A stretch of 64,000 nt of DNA, taken from positions 21,801,023-21,865,022 of the forward strand of contig CM060200.1 of NCBI GenBank assembly GCA_030562195.1, given 5' to 3'. Both the position numbers and the translations under genes were made by a program. Position 1 is the stretch's first letter, and each line of letters starts with the position of its first letter. Of the stretch, positions 1-10,250 are shown in pieces. The notes under the pieces are model-generated. The model was given only the letters and a program-made list of their open reading frames with translations. It was not told the DNA's origin and did no database searches. The DNA comes from Nipponacmea schrenckii (taxonomy: Eukaryota; Mollusca; Gastropoda; Lottiidae).

Positions 1-1078
1 AGTTAAATCACAATATGAATGGACAGTTCAATATATACTTCCAGCAAGGATATTGGCAATGTAAACAGGAACTTGTTTTGTGTTTATTTAAAGAAAGGTA
101 GTGATAAGTAAACAGGCTAAATGTAAGTACATGTTATTAACTTTACCTATATCAAACATAACTTGGTTGTACATACCTATGTATATATAACAGGGTATAA
201 GGGGCTGTGTTGTTAAAGGTCAGACAATCATTGTGTGATATAAAACATGTAATTCAATGGGTAACTTCTAACATATCACAGTTAAATATATTCATATCTT
301 CAGTATAGTATTGGGTTTTATTGTTGAGCATATTTTTAAAAAAGAAACATATGTATACAATTCATAACTTAAGATTATGTCCTGATCACTTTTTTTTTAA
401 AACAAATCAATATTGAGGTACATTTGTGGTGTAGGTGAACCCATAATTTAAATTTAAAGTGACAACTAATACCTATTTATACATACCACACAGATATGTC
501 ATAGGGACAAATTGATGAAAAAAAATCATACATTGAAATATTTACACCTTAACTAGTGTGAGTACACATTAAACTAGGCGTTTATAGTTACTCTTATCAT
601 AGACTTGAAAATATTTCACAGTTGGGTCTTAAATTGGGTCTCACTTTTTAAAGTAGACAATAAGTGGAAAGGTACAATAAATCTTCCTCAATATGGCTTG
701 TTATGTTTATAAATATTCAATATTTACTTACTATTTTATTAGTGTACCTATACATTAGTACACATGATAATTGTCACTCACTCAAGTGTCTGGTATTTAT
801 GACTTGGCCTAAATAAGTCACCATATAGAGTCTATGTTAAATCTATCAGTTTGCAAGTGCTTCCTTCAATTGCTTTTGGTATTTGGTACATGGTGCTTTT
901 GAGAAAAATGGTAGTAAACGAATGTATTTAATTTAGGGATCCTACCTTGAATTTGTCTGGAATATATATATTTACTAGTGAGAATCTTTGTTGTGGGCCT
1001 ACTGTGGGTAAAGCAGGAGAAATTTTCCATAATGTTAAGTCTAAAAATATTCCTTATTTTGATTATATATGTAACTAT
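1..1078. other. AT-rich stretch with no recognised gene
   Basis: I see no sustained open frame, RNA gene or clear repeat here. The short frames that overlap position 947 onward have no recognisable motif and lie in a locally duplicated, non-coding-looking sequence. It could be intronic or intergenic. Confidence 0.5.
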
Positions 1079-1372
1079 GTACCCATGCCTTGGTCGATGG
1101 CTGGTCCAGGATTATATATTCAGGAGAAAGAAAGTACAAGTGAATACAAGAATATGGATAGAGACATGATGCTCATTTCGCTTCTACTATTCTGTAATGT
1201 AGCAATAATCCCTGAGTGGACATCAGACCTGGCACTGTATCTGAACTATTTGCTAGTTTGGTCTTTAAATTTTGGACATAGATGAGGTACCATTCCCTGT
1301 TCAATGTCTGGTCCAGGATTATCTATTCAAAAAAGTACAGGTGAATACAATACAGATAGGGGCATAATGCAA
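1079..1372. repeat. Imperfect direct duplication, period about 208 bp
   Basis: A block at 1079-1170 recurs at 1287-1372 in the same orientation. Both start with GTACC and share the core GGTCCAGGATTAT, then an ATTCA...AAAGTACA(A/G)GTGAATACAA segment and a GATAG(A/G)G(A/G)CAT(A/G)AT(G) end. The copies differ by substitutions and a few small gaps, so the duplication is old. The frame across copy 1 (947-1285) does not carry over into copy 2, which argues against coding. Confidence 0.7.
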
Positions 1373-2092
1373 TGCCATTTAAAGAACAAGGAAGGATTTC
1401 CCTTTATTCAATGTTAAATGAATATTAATAAAGACTGAATGAACTATGAAGAATGAAAACTGCATTGTAGACAATTATCACCAACTATGAAGTTAGTTCA
1501 TTCATACCGAAATGTGATCAAGGCACAAAATATGGTGTGAAAGTTTCCTAATTTTCACTGATTACATGAACTGTATGACATTATACAGACAATATAGCTA
1601 TTATTGTAATCATTTCTATGATATAAGTAGTTAAATACTAAGGCTAGATATTATTATCAAATAATAACATGCTAGAAATACCATTCCACTAATTATACTT
1701 ATAACTAATATATAGACTTAATTACTTCAAGTTTGATTACCACTCATTAGTAAATTACCAAATTTGAAATATTATAAATTTATAAGATATATCAACTATT
1801 ACCCTATTAATTTTACTTTGTATCTACATGTAAAATAAATAATCTGTGAACTTAGAATAAAAAATATCTTGTGCAACAGACACATGCCGCCATTTATTTC
1901 TAGATAAGACTGCAGTTATAAAATTATTGGTTACCTAATTGTTCAGTATAATACATATACCAACTTATTACCATCTTCCCAAATTTACAATATATCAATG
2001 GAGCTAACTCTGTTTAGTGTCTTGAATAATAGTCATATAATAACAAACTGATGATGTCATTTTCACATTAACAATTTTTAACTAAAGCTTTG
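1373..2092. other. AT-rich stretch with no recognised gene
   Basis: Only short frames and A/T-rich simple sequence are visible. I see no repeat boundary or RNA gene. Confidence 0.45.
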
Positions 2093-2303
2093 TTTACACC
2101 AGACTCTGTGTCGGTCTAGACTAGGTCACAATAAAATCCCAAGTTAACCCCGTTTACTTACGGATGTAAACAAAAATGGTGCCTGATGATGATAAAAATT
2201 CCACATGAACAGGTAAATATCAGTCAATGCGCAATAATCCGTTCTTGATATGCTTTACGTTTACACTACACCAATTTATCGGATAAATTTTGTAGCGTAA
2301 AGA
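2093..2303. mobile_element. Candidate MITE with imperfect terminal inverted repeats
   Basis: The left end reads TTTACACCAGACTCTGTG and continues into TCGG. The complement of the right end reads TTTACGCTACAAAATTTAT and continues into CCGA, giving a loose inverted-repeat relation. The right end is itself a strong palindrome at 2260-2301: AATTTATC/GATAAATT arms around one base, then a CTACA/TGTAG pair and a TTTAC/GTAAA pair. No open frame fits it. No target duplication was found, so the exact limits and the superfamily are uncertain. Confidence 0.4.
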
Positions 2304-4817
2304 GGGTTATGGTTACAGTTTAACATGGATTGAAACTGTGGCTATGTCAAATCTTTCCCAGCCCAACCCAACAAATTAAATATGAACACAGTAAATAGTG
2401 AAGGGTGAAAACAGAAATGTTCTGCTGTAATTGTTGTAGAAATGAAGTTATGTTGTAACATGAAACCTGGTAGATGTCTGGTAATAATGGGATTTATAAG
2501 ATAAATATTTTTCTAAGATGTAAATATATAAGTTCATAACAGGCAATAATAATGCAGGAGTCCAATTTAGTAGCTGTTGTTCTCTCATTATAATGAGAAT
2601 ATATTTTCTTACATGATATTTATTCATAACAGGTTGCTCTTGTATCCATGATGCTACCTACAGTTTTTCTCTTATTGCGATCAAAAATTTAAATATTTCA
2701 TTCAAAATCGTGTTCTGCGTTATAAACTAAAGATAGAGTTAATATATGAACATGTCCATTGCTAAAATATAAGTCAGAAAGAATCTGAATTACAATGTCT
2801 GTAGATATATTTGAGTGACTCAAAGCTAATAATAATGCATTGATAATATTTAAGTGAAGACTTTTCAAAGAGTATTACTTGGGATAAACCTTTCAAATTA
2901 ATTATTTATCAAAGCCATACAAATATAATATTAATATAATAATTTATAACCTAACATTTCATAATAAGTGTCAACAAAAATTTTGTGATTATTTTGATAA
3001 ATAGAGGTGAAATATAATATGTCAGATAATGAGATAATTATATCAGAACAATTTATTTAATACTATTAAAATCCTTATCATTTGATTACTGACACTAGTT
3101 AAAATACCTTAAATAAAGACAATATCAATAAAGATAAGTCTGAAAGTACCTGAAACTTCATAAAAAAAATGTTTAAATCAGTAAAAGTCTATTATATTTT
3201 CATATCTGTTAAGAATTATTCAACTAAGAATATGGTGGAGTCAATTCTTTTAAACCAGCAAAAGACCAAAATCTGGTTGCTCTATCCAGTGTGACAATTG
3301 GTCACAATTAAAATAAAGTAGTCTACTGCAAATAGTTTTCAGATCAATTTAATACTAGACATGTCATTTAAGCTTTGACAGAGGTAAATGAAAGAAGATG
3401 AGTTAGACATTACATAGTACTATAAAGTTTGGGTGGGACTGATTCACAACTGTTTAATTACCACCTGATTTAGGTAACTACAAAAAAATGTCTAGAATGC
3501 ATGTAAGTTGGTTTTTCACCATTATGACACATGGAGTGTATTCTGAACAATTGACCAGATTTAGATCCTTTCTGTAAATTTCATTCATTTTCAATTGATA
3601 AACCTCTGGATTAAAACTTAAGAACAGCTTATTTTATGAAAAAAAGTATTCCATTCACAATAGATGCATAACTGATGAAAAGGATCAAGGAGCAGGCTTC
3701 ACCTCTATTAGCCAGAATTTGAATACATATGAACCATACACATAGAAATTTGTAATTGAAATTTTAACACGTTGAAAATCTATTAAAAGTTATATTTTAA
3801 ATTTGACATAGTTAATAACCAATATCAGCTGTGCACAAAGTTGTCAACGATGTTTACAGAAGAAAATTTGGCTTGCAGCTAATACACAACTTCCATCTAA
3901 CCAATGCAGTGTGGATTAAGTAAAATTTTATCAGAAAAGGTGCAATAAATCACAGACCATTTTTGAATTAACACTATTGAAGATAGGACCCTATCTTTGA
4001 GGTAGGACATCCTAGAAACAGTGTTAAAAGATAAAAGTCTAGGACATGTTCTGCCAGGGTATCCAGTTGGAAATGTAACTTGCGCTTTTTGTTTATGATT
4101 ATATGTGTGTAAGAATTACTTGGTTATTTACTCTTAGTTACTAACTTCTATAGTGATTGCTATGGAACATGAAAATAATGATTTGCTAGCCTCCGTTCTT
4201 TGATGAAAAGCAGCAGAAGTCCCAATTAATCATTAAAGTGGTTTACAACTTTGTATAGGTATTGATGTAATCAAAGGTAAACAGAAGGTATCAGACTGAA
4301 ACACTCATAATAAATAAGTCTTTGAGAAAAAAAAAAGGCTAGATTGAGATTTTCAATATGATAGATGAAGGTGTTGTTAGATAAAGGTATGAACCAGACG
4401 GTATATTTTATTGATGTTAATTGTTAACTAAGTGAAGTATCATAAAAAAGGGATGATCTGCAAAAAATTGTATTCAGAGACTAAGGTCATATGGGATTAT
4501 CACAAAAAACTTCAGGTAAGATTAAATTACAATGTCTAAAATAAAAAAAAATTATTATGAAAAAATTAAACATGGTTGTCTGGAAAAATATAAAATAATA
4601 AAGTTATTCCATGATGACATTCAAATAGAACTAAAAAATCAGTTAGAACTGAGCATGCCCTTGAGATTAATTCAAGATATGCTCAAGATAAAAATTTATA
4701 AAAAAAATGATAAAGATAACGAACATGATATGAACAATCTTCACAATGTCAAGCTATTATGAACTATGTCTGATACCTTGAGTGCAATACCACTATTCCT
4801 GTATCACCAATTACAGC
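2304..4817. other. AT-rich stretch with no recognised gene
   Basis: No convincing exon, RNA gene or ordered repeat. The 76-codon frame at 4532-4762 is lysine- and isoleucine-rich, as expected of translated A/T-rich DNA, and has no recognisable motif. Confidence 0.45.
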
Positions 4818-4932
4818 GATTTAATTGGATTGCATGCAAGCAAATACAGCCAATTAGAGCCTTTGACATTCTGGCTTCACACATTCTGTTGAGGCCTCTG
4901 ATTAGCTGTGTTCACTTGCGTACAATCAAATC
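4818..4932. mobile_element. Hairpin MITE, about 115 bp
   Basis: The first 45 or so bases (from GATTTAATTGGATTGCATG) match the reverse complement of the last 43 (GATTTGATTGTACGCAAG on the other strand). Both arms then pass through a CAGC(C/T)AAT(T/C)AGAG segment. The arms are separated by about 25 bases, so a single strand could fold into one long stem. Such structures are typical of miniature inverted-repeat transposons. The overlapping 78-codon frame at 4766-5002 runs through both arms and is therefore probably not a gene. Confidence 0.6.
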
Positions 4933-6849
4933 TCTTTATTTACAAGTCACAATACAAGAAAGGTCCTTATTGCAGTTAAGGTATAAGTTCCAAATAGCTT
5001 GACATTGTGCAGATTGATATGAACATAGCACATATTTGTAAAGTAAAAGAATATGGTAAAAGTTTACTATTTGAAATAAAAAAGAACAGTATAATGTAGC
5101 TTACTATTGAAAGCTTATACCTAACAACATTTAAATTCATAAAACAGTTCATAGAACAGGTGAACTATCCTAGGAAATGAAGAATAAAGAAATAAAAAAC
5201 AAGTATAATTTTTTTATGGGCATACATTTTCTAGATATTGACTAATCTTTCAAATCTTTGTTAGTCTTCCAGTTTACTAATAAGGCATGAAATATATTGT
5301 CAAAAACATGAATATTATATTGGCATTGCATGCTAAATAAGTGAATGGCATGTCGATTGAAAGTAATCTAATTATTCTGGAGTTGGGTTTTTAACAATAT
5401 ATATAAATTACTTGTATGATTGTATTGATAACGTCTTCTGTTCATATTTTGCCAGGCATGGCGTTATAAACAGTTGTGTAGACATCAATATGGTATATTG
5501 AACTGGATAGTAACTATTACAAGATAGAATTTCACTAAGAGATCATCTGATAAGTAACATTTCTAGTACCATTGGGGAAACAGTGTAAACCAGATCTCTT
5601 AATTTGATTAGTACAGACAACATTATTAACACCAGTCAGTACTTCTGTTCAGACACAGAATAGGTCAACAAGTTGAGTTAGAAAGTATCACACCATTAAA
5701 ACTACTTGTATGTAATTCTTTAGATTCATCAAACTGCATAACTTTCTTTATTCACATCCACTATGGATACCCAATAAACTTGATTAAATAGCCTTACTTT
5801 GAGAGTGCTAAAAATTGAAAAAGTTGGATTACTCCATAATCTGTGCCACAAATATTGATATTGATAAGTTATTGACCCTCGCTTAGTTACCAAGTACTAT
5901 CTGATATCTATACACAATATCATTTAAAATCTTGTTACGATCAGAATGATAAGGTTTCAGATGACCAGCTTCCCTGACCTAGAGTTGTGAGCTCATTGAT
6001 CATCTAGCTTGGCAAATTCTGATGAAACCTTCTTCAGTTATAGTATGTTTTTCACTTAATTCAGTACTGTAATCTTAATACTTTAAGTCCTCAGAGAATC
6101 AAAACCATTGATACCTACTTGTAAACCAAAGATGTTTGATTGAACCACTAAATGCCCCTGCAATTGTGTATTTGACTAAATTTAGGATTTATGCCTATTT
6201 TTATTTGGTAAAGAGTCAACAGAACAACGCATGGTTTATCTAATGTGAGAAGAAGCTTATGCTACGTAAAAAAAACTAAGCTGTATGGATGTTATATTTC
6301 CTACAGTAGTGTAGAAACAAAGTGCATGAAGTATATCCAGTCAATGCTCTAGCACTACAGTACTATTTCATTGAATGTATTCAATTCAACAATTCAATTA
6401 AAGTGTGAATAGAGGAGGAAATTTTAAAAAAGGTACTAATGACTAGAATAATAGTAAAAAAAATCAATAATATCAGTAATTATCATTATATTATAATCAA
6501 CAACTCCTTAATCAATCAGACTATAATTATTTCTGAAATTAATCCCTTTTTTCTATGCTCAAAATTGATTTCAGCTGAGTCAGTGGTATATGAAGGTAAT
6601 ATTTCCGGTATATGGTTATGTGTATATGGTGCAATCTGTCATGCTGACAATAAACATGTCAACATTCAATAGAGTTACGTCACTGTTTAATAAAGAAACA
6701 TGTATTATACAGAACAATGCCAAGTTAAATTAAAAAAATTCAAGCTATGATTAACATGTTTCTATAGCAGGAGCTTTATTGAATCTCTATTTGGCATACT
6801 TAAAAATTGAGTAACTCTCTAGAGTTAAAAAAACCTTCTGATATCAGAA
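4933..6849. other. AT-rich stretch with no recognised gene
   Basis: Nothing is recognised beyond A/T-rich sequence. The 77-codon frame at 6439-6672 has an Asn/Ile-rich composition and no family signature. Confidence 0.45.
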
Positions 6850-7030
6850 AAGGTACCCATAAAGCGATTTCATTTGAATGGCTCTTAACATTGTAAATGA
6901 AATAAAGGGAGTCCTACCTTTGTTTGCACCCATTGAAGATGAGCCACGCCATGCAGTGTGCGATGAGAAACATTTTTCCTGGACAGGGGACAGTAGCCTT
7001 TTTCTATTTCGAGGGGTCTGTAAAGACTTT
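6850..7030. repeat. Dispersed repeat family, copy 1
   Basis: This block resembles 60950-61085 in the same orientation. Shared landmarks in order are a GCGATTTCATTTGAATGG-type segment, TTTGCACC near an A(T/A)TG(A/G)A stretch, GCCATGCAGTGTG, and GATGAGAAAC or AATGAGGAAAC. It is more GC-rich than its surroundings. Open frames exist on both strands here (6844-7035 minus, 6878-7081 plus), but the second copy does not keep either frame, so I read it as a non-coding transposon-derived repeat. Confidence 0.5.
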
Positions 7031-7281
7031 AACATGCACAGCCTTTCTGTTTCAGTTTACAAAATCAAGATATACTTGTAGCACATGAGTAATGACTTGA
7101 TTTGAAATAATTCAATTTGAAGATCCGAGAAAGTGTATGAACTGATAATGTTTAAACCATTTTATAAAAATATTTTTATTGCGCTGCAATTTATAGCACT
7201 GAGTCCTACTTATACATCACTAGTTTTACTATACTATAGGTAAACATTGATTTCAAATGAAATGAATTGAGTCTTATGTTT

Positions 7282-7563
7282 AGTCTTCTGAATGGAGTTT
7301 TACGTCCTAGTCTTCTGAATGGAGTTTTACGTCCTTGTATCATCAATGGAGTTTTAAATCCTATTCTTCTGAATGGAGTTTTACATCCTATTCTTCTGAA
7401 TGGAGTTTTACATTCTAGTCTTCTGAATGGACTTTTACATCCTAGTCTTCTGAATGGACTTTTACATCCTAGTCTTCTGAATGGACTTTTACATCCTAGT
7501 CTTCTGAATGGACTTTTACATCCTAGTCTTCTGAATGGACTTTTACATCCTAGTCTTCTGCAC
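7282..7563. repeat. 27-bp minisatellite, 10 full units plus a partial one
   Basis: The unit is AGTCTTCTGAATGGA plus GTTTTACGTCCT, tandemly repeated from 7282 to 7551, with a partial unit before CACATTATGG. The first five units are divergent and the last five are essentially identical (GGACTTTTACATCCT variant), so recent expansion happened at the right end. Because 27 is a multiple of three, both strands stay open (SLLNG(V/L)LHP on plus, RRLGCKSPF on minus). This explains the 102- and 119-codon frames without any gene. Confidence 0.95.
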
Positions 7564-9085
7564 ATTATGGGCTAAAAAAAATTAATTTCAGACTAGTACA
7601 TCAAAATGTCTATGTCATAATCAAATTGTTTAATCTGATTAGACATTACTAACTATGCCATGATTATATATGCAATATCTAAATTGAAATTGCATATTTG
7701 CATCTGCTGAACAAATAAAACTTAGCTAGAAATGACTGTTTTCAATTACTCTGATTGATAAAAGAAGCAACATGCAGGCATTGATTACAAGCAATTATGA
7801 ATCTGTCATCAAGAAGATCATTCATGCCAGCAATAAGGTTAAGAATCCATTTCCCACTCTCACTGATGTTTTATTTGTCCTACTGGAGCAAGATTTATTC
7901 ATATTCAAAAGTAACATTCTTAATCCTTTCAGATAGATTAGTTGGCTAAAATTTCAAGGGGATTAACAGACCTTACCCAAATTTAACACCATGATGCCCC
8001 TTACAGGAAAACACAACACCGAACAGAAATTCTTAAAGTTTTAGTCCATCTTTCCTCCTATGCAGACATAATAGTATTGGAACTACTTAGAAGAAGTTTA
8101 ATTTTCTTAAACTGAATTGGCCATCCAAAATATAAATAAAGGAACAGTGTGTCAAGCTTCAACTTGCCCAGTTGGCATCCCAGTACCCTTAATGTCTAGG
8201 CTCTCTTAATTTTGTTTTTTTCTCATGAGTATATCATCATCTGTTTTTCTACTGATTTTATATGAGATGTAGTAGGTGTATGAAGTCTGTGTATTATGAA
8301 TGATATTCAGAAATAACAAAGCTTATCATGTTTTGCCCATTTCACACTATACTTGTTTTCTTGATGCAAGCATGATAATACTAAATAAATATTGTGATGA
8401 CATTGTCTTAGTGCAAGAGAAGAAAAGTAACTATTAATTGCTTTCCTAGAGAACTAGCAATATCAACAATGTCAAGTTTCCTATCATCAGTCATTCCTAG
8501 GATATATGTATTCAGTATCACTGGTGACATTTACATTCTTTAACTTTGACTTTGAATTGAATCTTGTTGCTTAAGTTGAAACCCACTAGAACAGTAATTG
8601 AGATTTATTTCTCTTGTAACTATTACAACATTTCATGTCAAAATGTGCCCTTTGACCACGCGAATCATGAAAATTAGCAATAATAAGGAAAATTTGTCTG
8701 GCAAGAGAAAATTATAAAAGATTACTAAATAAGTAGCGAAGCTGATGGTTGAAAATTGTCTATATGACTGGAAATAAGAGACAAAATGAGAAAAGTGATA
8801 TTACTGCTCAATATCACCGTCACTTTGTCATATTGATGGATCAACTATTTGAACTATTATGTGATAATATAAACCTATGGAAGAAAACTATATATTCATA
8901 AGATTAAAATATTCAGATAGGATGGTAGTCTTTGAACTTTCTTAAAAGTTGATGTTTTGTCCTTATCTGGTGTTGATTTTGATATGTAATCTGTGTACTG
9001 AAGTACATGAAATTTGTAGAATTTATTCAAAAAAATTCGAATTAGGAATTTTACATTCTATTTATATTTATGATTTTTCTATACA
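7564..9085. other. AT-rich stretch with no recognised gene
   Basis: No open frame of note, RNA gene or clear repeat was seen. It lies between the 27-bp minisatellite and a cluster of transposon remnants. Confidence 0.45.
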
Positions 9086-9089
9086 TTGT

Positions 9090-9262
9090 ATGGTCTTCAG
9101 AAATGACGAGTCTTCATTTTAATTTTCCAACACAGATAATTCTGTATACACAGGGATTTTAAATCTTAAATTTCCATGCTAAGCCCTGAACACTATTACT
9201 GCTTAAATAAACTTTAAGTTTTCTGTTTTTGAAACTAAGGTATGATTTGTAAAGAGAGATAA
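9090..9262. repeat. Diverged relative of the elements at 13.3 and 19.6 kb
   Basis: The first part (TTTTCCAACACAGATAATTC, then a TATACACAGGGATTT segment) resembles 13337-13400 (TTTTCAAACACAAATAATTA, then ATACACATGGATTT). The second part (CTTTAAGTTTTCTGTTTTTG, then AAACTAAGGTATGATTTG) resembles the right end of the element at 19507-19753. It looks like an old, partial copy of a dispersed non-autonomous element. No intact termini were found. Confidence 0.45.
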
Positions 9263-9279
9263 ACGTGTTTTGATGATTG

Positions 9280-9545
9280 TGTTTGTAGGCGTGGATTAGG
9301 CTGATCCGAGATAAGGGGGCGCCACCATGCAAGGAGATGGTTGCCCAGAATGGTCTCAGACTCACAGAAACTGACCTAATTTTCAAAATTTGCCTTGAAG
9401 AGAAACGCTTCATAGACCCTCCTCCAGTGCCTTCAAGGTTGCGGAGCTTGCCCTCCGCGATCACTTACCTGCCAAAAGTAGGGTGGAAAAGTTACGACAC
9501 ATTTCGCCTAGGGAGGAATCTCATAAAAAATGTTGAGAAGCACTG
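9280..9545 (-). mobile_element. hAT-like transposon fragment, one terminus visible
   Basis: On the minus strand the block begins CAGTGCTTCTCAAC (9545-9532). This fits the terminal motif of many hAT elements, CAGTG(G/C)TTCTCAAC (established knowledge). It is clearly more GC-rich than its flanks, with a CCTCCCTAGG segment and a GGTGGCGCCCCC tract near the far end. No matching second terminus or 8-bp target duplication was found, so the left limit is set by base composition. The overlapping frames (101 codons on minus, 69 on plus) have no transposase signature I can recognise. Confidence 0.5.
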
Positions 9546-9582
9546 ATCTAATTAATAGAATCAGTTTATAATATACTGGTAA

Positions 9583-9850
9583 CCGTGTTTCAACTTGGCC
9601 AAAAAGCCTGCTTTTCTGTGTTTCCACTTGTTAAATTGCCGAACCATTACGGTTTGGGAACCAAAAACCTCACGGTCCCACACACGACATCAGTAGTCTT
9701 GTACATGACGACCTGTCAATAATGTGCCACTTTTTTGATTGAAATTAAAGTGGTTCGGGAACCAGATAAACTCAGTGGAAACGCAGCGTGTTCGGCAATA
9801 AAGATGTCTTTAAAGCTAGCTTTACTTCACAATTCCAAGTGGAAACGCAG
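9583..9850. mobile_element. Inverted-repeat MITE, about 268 bp
   Basis: The left end CCGTGTTTCAACTTGG matches the complement of the right end, CTGCGTTTCCACTTGG, at 13 of 16 bases. A second nested pair lies inside: TGTTTCCACTTG near 9617 against CAGTGGAAACGCAG near 9775, plus a GAACC/GGTTC pair. No coding potential is seen. Flanking bases are GTAA on the left and TTAA on the right, which do not give a clean target duplication, so I leave the superfamily open. Confidence 0.6.
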
Positions 9851-10160
9851 TTAATGATATACAGAGCACACCAGGATTTCTGTTGTCAAGAAATATAATG
9901 GAAATGTTAAATTATGAAGAAATAGATAATTGAGGGGGAGATCATAAAATTCATTTACAGAGCAGCTTGACATCACACATCATGGTCATTAATTATAATC
10001 ATATGAACAAACCATCTTAGTGATGCTTGTCTAAACCAAATTCAATGGATATTGATATATTTAAAGAAAGAAGCATATTCATGTTCAGTGTCATATAATC
10101 ATAAACTAGTGAACATTTGCAAATTAAAGGGAATGTAAAGAGGTTTTCTGTCTTTTTTTT

Positions 10161-10250
10161 ATGTGCATCGGAGGCACCTTGGACATTAAAATTCTTAGCC
10201 CAAAACCTGTGGAATGTCACAAATAAAAGTCCAAGGTTTCCGATGAACAT
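10161..10250. repeat. Short hairpin element, arms of about 23 bp
   Basis: ATGTGCATCGGAGGCACC with following TTGGAC at the left pairs with GTCCAAGGTTTCCGATGAAC at the right, with one small gap, around a 44-base loop. It is probably a MITE remnant. The frames on both strands (10017-10250 and 10117-10344) run through both arms and carry no recognisable domain. Confidence 0.55.

Noticed and set aside
4766..5002. 78-codon plus-strand frame
   Set aside because: It spans both arms of the hairpin element at 4818-4932, so its openness is better explained by the repeat.
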